DNA of 64,000 nt from the NCBI GenBank assembly GCA_013115135.1, contig JABANP010000057.1, forward strand, positions 62,001-126,000. The letters run 5' to 3'. Each line of letters begins with the position of its first letter. The stretch's first letter is position 1. Below the pieces are notes generated by a model that was not told where the DNA came from, made no database searches, and saw nothing but the letters and a program-made list of their open reading frames with translations. Shown one piece after another: positions 1 to 10,404 of this stretch. The DNA is from Perkinsus olseni (taxonomy: Eukaryota; Perkinsozoa; Perkinsida; Perkinsidae). The translations under genes were made by a program, and so were the position numbers.

Positions 1-234
1 CTCAACACAGCAGTGGACATCAACTTATACAACAGCAGGTCCGAGAAACCTCAATAGAACTGCGGGGGTGATGATGAAAGTAGTATCCTTGCTACTAATG
101 GTGCTTGGTGATATTGCCAGAAACTTGGTTGCTATGGCTCAACTTGCGATCCTTACCAATGGACTTGAATTTAGCCAAAGAAGGCCTGAGAGGCACCACT
201 CGCTATCCTCTACCGACAAACCTCCATTTCACCA

Positions 235-2790
235 TTACCTGTTGGGGTTCATAAACTCCTTTACCATCTCATCGGTGACCTTAGCCCGTGCCTCTTGATG
301 AGCCTTGGTCAGCTTCACTAGCTCATCCACAAGGATATTCTTCACCTGACACGCATGGCAAAGATGACACTGAGGACCCAAGAAGCCCTAGATCTACCTC
401 TCCGGTAAGGAGCTTTCCTGAGGAATAATCCTCACCAATCTGCTTGAACTTCTCGTCATCCTCCATGACGTATCTTAGACACGGCCCGTGATGTTGATGC
501 ATGCAAGATTCATTCAAGCTCACCGCAGGTACTCATAGGCTACATCAACATCAAGATTAGCGCCGTATTTCCTCTGCTCCTCAGCTGAGTCCTGTCCTCC
601 CGAGAAGCAATACTTCATGATCTTATTCTTGATCTAAATGTACTATGGTATCAAGTCGGATGCTGTCGGCCCCATAAAGTGATACCTCCTTCTGATTATC
701 AGTGACCATGATGGTGGTGTTGCCAACACTTCCACTCATCTTGGTCTTGTGGCCCTGGAGGGCGGGGAAGAACTTGGAGTGGATGAGGGCAGGCTTGAGC
801 ATACCCATGCGAGGGGCAACATCTCTGACATGCGTACGCAGTACCGCCGGAAAGAGCTAGGGGCTCTCTTGCTACCTAGTCACGCGGAAGTAGGGATCCT
901 GATCGATGGCCTGGGGGATGAGGCACATGATGTCTTTACGGTCACCAAAGATGGAAGGGAAGGTAGTAGAGAAGGAAGGGCTAGCTTGGATGGCACAGAA
1001 ACTAGACTTGCCAACACTGTCAGAACCTGATAAAACCCCACATCACTGTCACGCCGTGTGGCACCCATCCAGGGCCTTACCGGTAAAACCGAAGGCTCCT
1101 CGTGCCTGGTTATAAGTAACAAGCTTCTGAATCTTACATACGTTAGGGTACCTGCTTTGTACATAGGGTGGCGTGAGCAAGACAGCTGAGTACTACATAG
1201 TGCCCATATAGTCCAAATCAGAGAAGATGAAGGTCTTATCCATATCAAAACCACAGGCGATGATGTCCTTGGCGTTCTCGTAGGCTAGGCGATGCGCCTC
1301 TTCCAGTGTCTACAACATCATACAGGCTCCTACTAGTAACGCAGCGTCCCCAGCAGGACCTACCAGATAGTCCTTGAAGAAGAACTTTTCATCGTCAGTG
1401 AGCTGGATAACCAGAGGGACGTCGAAGGTATCCTGCAAGGTGAGGGTTGGGCAGAGGGGTAGTAGCAAGGACAACCTACCTGCAACCACTTGGTGAATTG
1501 GAAGGGGACCAAATGCCCGAGATGGAGGGACTCGGAAGAGGGGCCACGACCCGTGTAGAGGTAGAAGGGGATACCTACAAGGCTGTGCACAAGAGACCGA
1601 TCCCAACATAATACTCTACTACCTCTCTCGTACTTGTCAAGTAGGATACCCAAATCACGGTGAGAGAAGAAGAGTCCTCTCCGAAGGAAACGATGAGCCT
1701 TCTTTCCCGTAAGCCTTTCCATTCGGTCGATCAGCTTCTGGTCGATCGGGGTGCAGCCAAAGTCGCGAATGAGCTTATCATAATCGATACCCTGGGGGAA
1801 GAGAAAGGAGTATGACATACAGTATTCCTCATCCTCATCGAGTGCGGTACCTCATCGGCACCCTCAACCTCCCACGGGGTCACCTTCTGCCCCTCCGATA
1901 CACCAAGAACTCCCTCTTGGTTGAGCTGGTCTGCAAAACGGACAAGCATAAGAGTCGCGGAGATGAGGGCATCTTGTAGTACCATCAGGTACGTAGGGCA
2001 CAGCAATATCGAGAGGAGGGAGATCCTCAACATTACTATCCTCCTCCGCCATCTCGAAAACATCCGAAGTTGGCTCCACTGAGACAGAAAGTCACCGATG
2101 AGCAGGACATGAGCGAGGAGAGTATCTACTCACCTGTAAAGGATATCTCTAGAGTAGCCTTCTTCGCGGAGTACTTCCACTTGGTGAGATTGATCTCACC
2201 CAATAGGCCAGTGGATTTCACGATGGGATGGACCTACAGAGCCCATAGACCATCCCAGTAGCCCATCAATCCAGCACTACATTGCAGTTGAGATTCCACT
2301 GCTCCAGGTACACCAATCGGAGCTCCTTGACCGAGTCAGGGACCTTGAAGCTATCGTACATAGTGTCGAAATACTTCTTCTCAGCGAGCTCACGAGGGAC
2401 TCCAGTGAAGACCTACAAGCTCATGTCTAGGCTACGGTGCTAGGAAGGGACTGATGTACCTTGAAAGGTGCGTTCTCCTCCACCTTGTTGTAGACGTTGG
2501 TGGCTATGAGTTCTTTCTGATCTTCTGTCGGCTCCTCCTGCAGTAGACTCTACTGGTACTTGGATCATTCTACACGACATTACCTTGATCGAGTTGAGAG
2601 TGAGCTTGCCACCACCCTCGTGAGGAGAGACCCTCTCAGTAGTCCGGCCAGTGGGAATGCGGAGGACCTGATGATGACGACCTGCGCAGACCCCACCAAA
2701 GCCCCTAGTTTATCACCGTGCAAACGGCTCCTTTAATAACGTGCAAGGCAGCATCAAAAGGCAGGAGATCTTGTTACTGATTTGGACATT
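235..2790 (-). CDS. WARS: Tryptophanyl-tRNA synthetase with AlaX-like N-terminal domain
   Basis: Charges tRNA-Trp with tryptophan in the cytosol (class I synthetase). Read on the minus strand, about a dozen exons separated by 40-60-nt GT-AG introns give the eukaryotic TrpRS core in order: GIDYDKLI near 1796, [29 protein letters not shown] (HIGH-type motif, about 1500-1560), [14 protein letters not shown] (about 1380), SDLDYMG (about 1215), the KMSGS loop (KMSKS equivalent, about 740) and a C-terminus KEFMNPNR with stop at 235-237. Upstream exons (about 2110-2770) read [35 protein letters not shown] and [11 protein letters not shown], matching the AlaX/AlaRS-editing fold. The zinc motif CGGTH is replaced by CNVHP, so editing activity is doubtful. 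This domain is fused to TrpRS in apicomplexans. The initiator ATG is not resolved; the first recognisable exon begins near 2770. Confidence 0.9.
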
Positions 2791-3059
2791 GAGGAGGAGA
2801 AGAGGAAAACACTATACACCAACTACTGTAGGATAACTCAGCACGGTGATGGTACGGGACGCTGAAAATTTGGACGGAGCGAAACGAGTTTTATTTGGCA
2901 TTTTTGTTTAATCAGTTGCCGCGAGATGCGCTTCTCCAGTATGCCTCTCAAAGTTCCGAAATAGTATAATCTATCCATTCCCGCTCGATAGTCCGTACTG
3001 CGCTGTTAATCAACCCCTCGTTGTTGCTACTGCTATTACGCATAGACCCCTCACCAGAC

Positions 3060-4966
3060 ATGGATAGTCCTCTTTGGGTAGGGCTTGGGTTGGCCCTTCC
3101 AATGCTCCCATCATCACCAGTAATTAGTCCATCAGCTGATCTATTCTACGCCTCGCTACCACTGGTCGTACCCTATCTTGGCGTCAGCGGGTCCCTAAAA
3201 TCCCTGGGTTTGGTATCCAAGCTTGCTCGTTCCATTGTACTAGAGCCCACCTCCTGGTCCCATGCGGACTTGGAGCCCCCTTTATCCACTGGGGAATGGT
3301 CAATGGAGAAGTATAAGACTGTTGTGACTATGTTCGCCTGCGTCAGTGAGCTGAGGGTGCATGGCAGGGTCGAGCCATTACCAAAACTGCTCTTAACCTT
3401 ATCTGCTATCCAAAGGCTACGTCGTCTTGAATTAATAGGGGTTACCGCGTCACCCATCTACGACATCTTATCACCCTCATGCTCATCGTCCAATCCAATA
3501 CCCTACCTAGAGGCGTTGGATATAGGACTTCGACAAGACGAGGCCATCTCCTACCCTGCTAGTGGTACTGTGACACGATCCGTCCTCCACAGTCGACTGA
3601 GGGAGGTCCGTCTCACTGGCTTGGACTTCGGCCCCAACACTATCGACTACGACACGTTCTCTTACGACAACGGTATCGCGTCGTGGCTGATACACTTCCT
3701 GGCTAGTTGTCCTGTACTGGAGACTCTAGATGTGCTGCAGAGGGCTCGACGAAGAGAGGAGAGCTTGGATGATGGTCCGGATGCAGCTCGGCAGATAGTG
3801 TTCAAGAGAGGTATGCCTACTTGGAATAGCAGTGGTCATCTTCGAAGGCTTCACCTAGGCCTATGGTCGGATAGAGTCGCTCAAGGCCTCGTCCATAGGC
3901 TATCTGCTGGTTCCTTAGAGACCCTTGAGGGGTTCTCAGTAGGGGTACTATCGGAAGTTACCCTCAATATGGCGCTGGATAGAGGACTAGGACCTCAGTT
4001 ACGGCATATGGTTTGTCGGCGGTGGCTGCCCTCTCCACCAGGGCCCGACGGCGAGATCAACCTCAGTAGGGTATTGTCGGCTAGTCGGCACTCTCTCAGG
4101 GGTATAAGTCTGCAATGTGTTGGGGGATGTGTGGTACCGTGGGATTTAATTATGGAATGCATTACACGCTTCCGCCCACCGAAGCTTGAGAAGGTCTACC
4201 TCACGATGGTGATGGACGACCGGGATGGGACCATGGTGGCTCCCTAAGCACACTGCTCAGTGGTGCGCCGCTCTGCGTTGCCATTACCCCAACATTCCCT
4301 ACTTCCGTCGTACCACTTATACAGTGATTATGGATGATCTTAAGAAGGGGGTCGGAGTGGCATCCTTAGGCTTCCAGCACACAGTGAACTCACCTAGGGA
4401 GCTCTTTGAGGAGGAGCAGGTAGTAGGGGATGAGCGGTACTGCACCACTACGGTCCTCTCTATGATAGGCACTTTGCGTGAAACCATTTGATAATGTGGA
4501 TCGTCGTTCGACTCTAGACGAGGATGAGCAGTTCCTGGGGTTGTGGGACCAATTACCGGTAGAGTATCAGGGGCAGTATTGGAATATTTACAATGCACTA
4601 TTCGGTGTACTGGGTCGACCCTATCATGGCAGTGGGGTGGGGGCCCTCACTCCGACCCCTCCAAGGCGAGCTCTCAACAGGAGGCTTAGGTCTCCTACTC
4701 CGCAGCCAAGGGCGGTACCACTGGACACGTATGGACGAGTGGGGAGCGGCAGGTCTTCGGTGACTGCCCTATCACGGTGTACTGATGAGTACAGTTATAA
4801 CGAGGATGATGATACGAGTAGCATTGACAGCGATGGGGGTAGTATAGACATACTCACTGTAGAGGAGCTTCTTAAGGAGGATCTTACTGTCCTTGATACT
4901 GATAATAGCCATCAACCTTCCTCCTCTGCGAGTGCTGCTGCGGCTGTTGCTTACTCTGGTGGTTGA
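3060..4966 (+). CDS. Leucine-rich (F-box/LRR-like) protein
   Basis: Three exons. Exon 1 opens at ATG 3060 (MDSPLWVG) and runs to about 4209. A GT-AG intron ending at CTGCTCAG joins it to WCAALRCHYPNI, and a 40-nt intron near 4470-4512 joins that to HEDEQFLGLWDQLP. The protein is about 580 aa. Leu-rich stretches recur at about 25-35-residue spacing (LRRLELIGV, LREVRLTGLDF, LETLDVL, LRRLHLGLW, LRHMVCRRW, LEKVYLTM), typical of irregular LRRs of F-box/RNI-like proteins. No F-box is clear at the N-terminus, which is hydrophobic (VGLGLALPML). The last 100 residues are Ser/Asp-rich and probably disordered (NEDDDTSSIDSDGGS, SASAAAAVA). Function is unknown; a protein-interaction adaptor role is inferred only from fold type. 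Confidence 0.6.
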
Positions 4967-5301
4967 ATGGTCGATACAGCTGGTCTGATGATGGTAGTAA
5001 GTGTATCGGATATGTGGTCGCTATCATCTATTTACTATGTAGCATGCTAAGGACATTAGTTTCATTATCAGCATGATCAGTGATAGTGTAGTGTTGATTA
5101 AAGATGTTATCAATGTAGAGGTGGAAGGTATGCTGGAACAGCAGGATTGTTTCTTGTTGCTTTGATATTCTTACCGCGGGGTGATTCCATTATTATGTCA
5201 AGTCTGTGACGAACCAGAGAGGAGGGGCCAGGGATAGAGCCCAGTCTGCAGCATCATCGGCGAGTAGTAGCAGCAGCAGTAGTGAAAGCTCGGTGTCTGT
5301 A

Positions 5302-6889
5302 ATGAGTGATGCTTCTCCTGAGATGGCTCGAACGCTAGCGGTGGCGGACGAGCAGGGTATGGTTCCTGATACCAGTGTGAATTCCTCGGGGTCTGAGCCA
5401 CCAAAGGAGGGGGACAGCATCTCCGAAAGGATTGCCGAGGGAAGGAGCGGAGGGGAGTCCTAAGGATAGCAAACGGTGTAGACGAAGGAAGCAGACAGTC
5501 GTCGTAGCGAGAGGCCTTCAGGGGAGCGGCAAGAGTAGTACTGGTGACCTGGTTGGAGTAGGGGATCCTTCGTTGGACCATCAGGCACGGCCATGCGGAC
5601 AGCAGCTCTCCTGCTAGGAGGGCTTTGGTTGAATCAGGATGAGTTCCGCACGCCTAGTAAAGGCGGAGGGAATGCGAAGGGGAAGTTCCTCGATAAGCTC
5701 TCCCAATGTACCCACTATGGCAGACCAGAGTATGTCTTTGTGGATAGAATTAATACACAGTTTCGGCATAGGTAGGGGAAGGTGGGGCTTCACAGGGGTG
5801 ACGCTTCGCCTGTCAGGTCTGATATATATAACGCCATAGCACCGTGTGATGGAGAGTACCCTGAGATAATATACATACAGTGGTCGCATCCTGATGATAC
5901 ATTATCGGCTGGGGAGGACATGTCGCCCTTCGACCCGATCAAGGGACGGAAGTACTTCGACGTTTGTGCTAAGAACGTGCGGAATAGACATGGCAAGCAT
6001 AGAGTAGGTACTACCATGGGGTAGTTGTTGGTAGGAGGATGTTGGTCGATCAGTCCATTGACCGATACGCGGACATTGACTTTATCCTTGGCAGCACAGC
6101 GGCACAAGCGGAGCCTATCAGTAACGAGGAGCTGTCGCAGTTTTCTGTAGCCAAGCTGTGTGATATTGATGTGACGTTATCTCGCCGGGAGATGGTGGAA
6201 AAGGATACTCCAGATTTTGGGGAAGGATGGGGACTTCTCTGAGGATGATATTACTAGGGCTATGCAGGAGGTAGCTAGGATAGAGAAGGGGATAGTGCCT
6301 GTGGGGACGGGCAAGGGTGAGCCCCGCCGGCCTCCCAGTGAGCTCCGTCGACCACAACAGAGCACCTCTAGGGCTGCTACTACTAGTAATGGCAACAACG
6401 CAGGGGAGCCAGCACTAGTCGGCCGAACTATGTTCCAGCTTGAGCTTACTACTGATTCCCAACGGCTCCTGAGAAGGGCAGTAGGGAAGAGTTGGGGGTA
6501 CATGGCGACCAGAGGGATCGTCCCTAAGGATGAGTTCCATGTTACCCTCCTCTATGTGGACAGCTCCAATGCATTCGACCACTGCAGCATGAATTTAGTA
6601 CGGCAGCTTTGGCCTCGGATTGGCGACTCTTTCGCTTTCACGACGGCCTTTGCTGTCTGCTCCTGACTGGGGAGTCTGCGCAGCTCCAGTACAGTTCCTT
6701 CAGCCAGTACCATGCGGTAACTTATATCCCCACATCACACTAGGCGTAGCGCCACAGGCCTCTGCTAGAGAGAGTAATGATATGCTACAGGGGAAGCACC
6801 CTATGGAGGCCTTGAGAGTACTAGAGCTGGAGCTGTCTGGGAATCAGACACAGCTCGAGCTACGTGGAGTCCTGCGGGTATCGGAGTAG
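5302..6889 (+). CDS. P-loop polynucleotide kinase plus 2H phosphoesterase (tRNA ligase-like, no ligase domain seen)
   Basis: Several exons give the two C-terminal modules of fungal-type tRNA ligase (Trl1). First comes a kinase: P-loop VVVARGLQGSGKSS (about 5500-5540), then WLNQDEFR and YVFVDRINTQFRHR (about 5630-5775), which match the fungal kinase signature around NDxx...ADRNNH. Then IIYIQWSHPDDTL and an RGRKYFD segment. Second is a 2H cyclic phosphodiesterase with its paired H-x-T motifs, FHVTLLYV (about 6537) and YPHITLGV (about 6726), ending ELRGVLRVSE before the stop at 6887-6889. In fungi these modules phosphorylate the 5'-OH and open the 2',3'-cyclic phosphate of tRNA halves. The adenylyltransferase ligase domain normally N-terminal to them is not visible; the N-terminus is Ser-rich and open upstream to 5206. 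The start and the first exon junctions are uncertain. Confidence 0.7.
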
Positions 6890-7048
6890 GGATGATGAGG
6901 ATAGCTGTGGACGCGTGTGGCGTCCTCCATTTACCGTCTATATTATTCTGCGTTCTACTATTTGTATGTTACTTTATCAGAGTGATAACCGTCATCTAGT
7001 TAAGGGGGTTACGGAGGCTTATTGTTTCGTAGCTTCTCTATATCCGCC

Positions 7049-10000
7049 ATGGCCAGTCAGAAGAAGTATTACGTCATTCTCATGGACGTGGGGCGGACCA
7101 TGGCCGATGCCTGCCCCGCTGCTCCAGGTTCTGACCAGCCTCCCTAGGCCGAAGGTGGATCTCGCGATAGAGGCAGCTAAGTTGTTCGTAATGAGGGCTT
7201 ATGGGACAGGGCTGGGTGATGATTCAGCACAGATACAACAGAAGCTGATAGTGGGTAAAAAGAGTACACAGGTGGCACTGGTGCTGATGGGTAGTCGAAG
7301 GACACGTAATAGGCTGCAGCACTGTGGATACCAGAACATAGACGTCGTCAAGGACCTTGCAATACCAGGCATCGATTACGTAATAGGGCCTGTGTATCAC
7401 CAGTATCACAGACGTCGTTTAGTTACGCTGTCTCTCTACCATCGAGCATGGCAGCCCTTACTCTACGGATATAGTTAACGCCTTGATAGTAGCATTAGAC
7501 CTCATTAATAGTGCCACTGGAAAGGAGCAAGGCAAAGTAGAGCAATATAGCTGTAGTAGATGATGGCATGGGTCATCTACTAGGTCCCAGAGGACCGTGC
7601 TGATCTTGACTGATGGCTGCACGCCTGTCACGGGTGCTGGCGATTTGCCCAGTGTAGTCCAGCAGATGAACAACCTCAATATAGAGCCTATCATAGCCAC
7701 CTTCGGGAGTAAGGCACACGAGGGCCGCCTCTCCTATATGATGCTTCTCAGCTCCTTTGCCGGAGGTCCATACTGTGTTCGAGTCACTGGTAGCGCAGTC
7801 GGAGAGGGGACAGTACCTTCAAGGAGGCCACGCTGTTCGATTTGTTGGGGCAGGTGTGGTATCGGCTAGTCCTCTCGAGAGCTATTTTCATTGTGAATAT
7901 TGGTAGGTGAAAAGCAAAGATACTCAGCAGATATCGAAATGTCGAGTTGACCTCGAGCTCACCAAGTACATGAAGATTCCTGTATGGTGCTATCTCAAGA
8001 CGAGTAAAGTCACACTGCCCACACTGGGGAAGGAAAGTACCGTTAGCAGCCAGTACACAGACGTCACCGATCACATCTCTCGAGGTACACAATCATCAGC
8101 ACCTGTCAAGCTGGATAGAGCCTACTATGCCGTGGACGACCCTGATGGGGAAGCCATACCGGCTGATGATAGTATTATCTATGCTACTACTGCGAAGGGC
8201 CCCCCTGACCAGTGATGTTGTAGGGGTGAAAGCATACAAGTACGGCACGCAATACGTGCCCTTTGCGCCTTCTGACGAAGCCTCCTTGAAGTATCATTCG
8301 GATAAGTGCCTCACGATGCTGGGCTTTGCCCGATCGGATACGATACCTGAGGAGTAGGAGTCATCGATCTGAGGGTAAGGGTGAATCGTCGGGTCTCCTC
8401 AGACTCATGATAGGGGAGTCTATCGAGTGTGTGGCTGCCGAGCCTAATAACCTCGATGCCGCTAAGGCTTTGAGCAGCCTTATCAAAGCAATGCAAACGA
8501 TGGGAGTGGTACTGTGCCAGCGGCAGTACGCAGGTCGCAGCGGCTATCACAATTTCAGTTTATGCTGGCACGGTACTGCTTTCGTAATGATGTTAAGCCC
8601 AAGTACGTATGCCTTGCCCCTCATGTATCCAACAGGTAAGCTGCGCAAGGGCGGAGATGCTCCTGGTGAGGTGTGTTCCCTCAGTCACACCTGCCTCTAC
8701 ATGAACCAACTACCGTTCAGCGACGACGTCCGTACTGATGGTATCATATTTGACGACTTTGATACGGACTTGGCGGACAAGGAAGCACTTGCTGTTGATG
8801 TAGCCCATCGCTGTCCGCTGTTCCCTTGACAGTAGCCTAGTGTTCCTGCTAGAGGTTGATGGACTGTATGAACCTCGAGGATGACGGGGACTACCATGAG
8901 CTGCTGAAGATGAAGCACATCTACAATCCGACTCTACTCCGATTCTGGCGAACGGTGATGATTGATAGCATCGGAGCGGAGCGGTGGCGAGTGATGGCTA
9001 GTATAGGTTATTCGACGAGCTGAGGACCCTGATGCCCCGATAGTAGGGATTGATAAGCAGATTGACACGTGGGCTACTTCTTTCGGGGATGAGTACAGGT
9101 GGTGGTACTACCGTAGATACCTGCATCCGGAGAGGACCATCGAGGCACGCTTCATAAAGGAGGTCAATGCCTTGCGGGATGTCTTCCCTCTTGTTAAAGT
9201 GCCAGTTGATAATAAGAAGAAAAACAAGAGGTAGAAGGGAATCACTGAGGTTGCTGCTGCGTGAACATGAACCAAGGTACTGGAGGGACATCGCCAACCG
9301 AGAGGCGGGAGAGTCGTCCAAGAAGCCTCTAGCGTGGACCCTACCAAGCTGGTCGGCTGGCCTCTGCGTACCCTCAACGCCGTGCGATAGTGGCGTGATG
9401 CAGGTCTTTGATTTTCCCACCTCCGATCCTCATCTGTCGGGAGCCCCATCGACATCGGCGCAGCAGAGTACGGTGGGGAGGCCAGAGATGTTCCCGCAGA
9501 TTCAGATTGGGATGACCACACCTGTGCGGGACTTCACCACAGCCGTGTATGGTAGGTGAGGGCGATGCATAGTGAGTGATGAAGTAGGCCAAGACAGGTC
9601 CTGGGGTGACCAGTGCTCTCTTGAATGAAGCCTTTCAGAAGATGGCAGAAGTGACAGCACGGCTGCTGCAACAGCCAGGCTACGAGTACCGCCCGTATTG
9701 ATTCTCCTAGCCCTCATGATTACCCCCTAGTTACATCGACAAAGCGGTGGATTGTGTGGTAGCAATGAGGCAAGCCGGCCTTTGTTATGGTGATGACCCG
9801 GTTGTCGTTGGAGACTACCATAGGTAGGCTTTGGTATCAGTTGTAGCTACTCTGTAGTGGAAGAGCGCTGTGCAGATTCGTGGATGATAGTCTAGCCAAC
9901 TACAAGGATAGCCCGTACCTTGCGGAGCGTACGTTCGAGCGTTGCCTTCCCAGTTGCCATGACGCTGTCGTAGGTATTCGAGCAAAGAAGATCACGTACA

Positions 10001-10071
10001 TCACCACCGCTGAGGCAGCAGCATCGACTGTAACGGAAGGGCAGGCAGAAGCTTTCCTCCAACCATCATAA
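7049..10071 (+). CDS. XRCC5: Ku80 subunit of the Ku DNA end-binding heterodimer
   Basis: Ku70/Ku80 binds broken DNA ends and starts non-homologous end joining; Ku also acts at telomeres. ATG 7049 opens MASQKKYYVILMDVGRTM, the start of the Ku von Willebrand-like alpha/beta domain. It continues VDLAIEAAKLFV, QVALVLMGSRRT, GYQNIDVVKDL and RTVLILTDGCTPVTG (7590s). The Ku core follows: KYMKIPVWCYLKT, then VVGVKAYKYGTQYVPF and LKYHSDKCLTMLGF (8215-8330), ALSSLIKAM and YMNQLPFSDDVR (8700). The C-terminal helical domain is present (AFQKMAEVTARLLQQPGY at about 9630; IDKAVDCVVAMRQAG; KITYITTAEAAASTVTEGQAEAFL), ending at 10069-10071. The acidic C-terminal peptide that recruits DNA-PKcs in vertebrates is absent. 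Introns are about 40-60 nt. One exon joint near 7100-7150 can be read two ways. Confidence 0.9.
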
Positions 10072-10404
10072 GCATCAGCACCGTCATCTGGGTAGGGTGG
10101 TGGATTACTTGCTGTCCGTGCATCATTCAATAACAGGGCGGCGGCCTAACCCTCCCGCGGCGTGAAAGCTACGTGGAGGAGCATGCCTGAGCGGTGGTGA
10201 AAGGCAGCTTTGTGGGTGTCGAGTGCTGCTGGCTCTGTGGTCCAAATTCAGTTTCCTCTTTTTTATCACCAATCTGGTTGAGTTGATGTTGCTTTTCTTG
10301 CTGGACTGCGTCTGCCTCGATGATAGTAAAGTATGCACTGCTGAGTTTGGCATTGGCCTCCTCCACCTATTAATATCATCCCTACTACAACCTTATCTTA
10401 TCAC
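10072..10404. other. Intergenic spacer between Ku80 and PAN2
   Basis: About 330 bases with no supported gene on either strand. It holds the 3' flank of Ku80 and the presumed promoter and 5' leader of PAN2. A 65-codon minus-strand reading frame (10169-10366) shows no recognisable domain. Confidence 0.4.
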
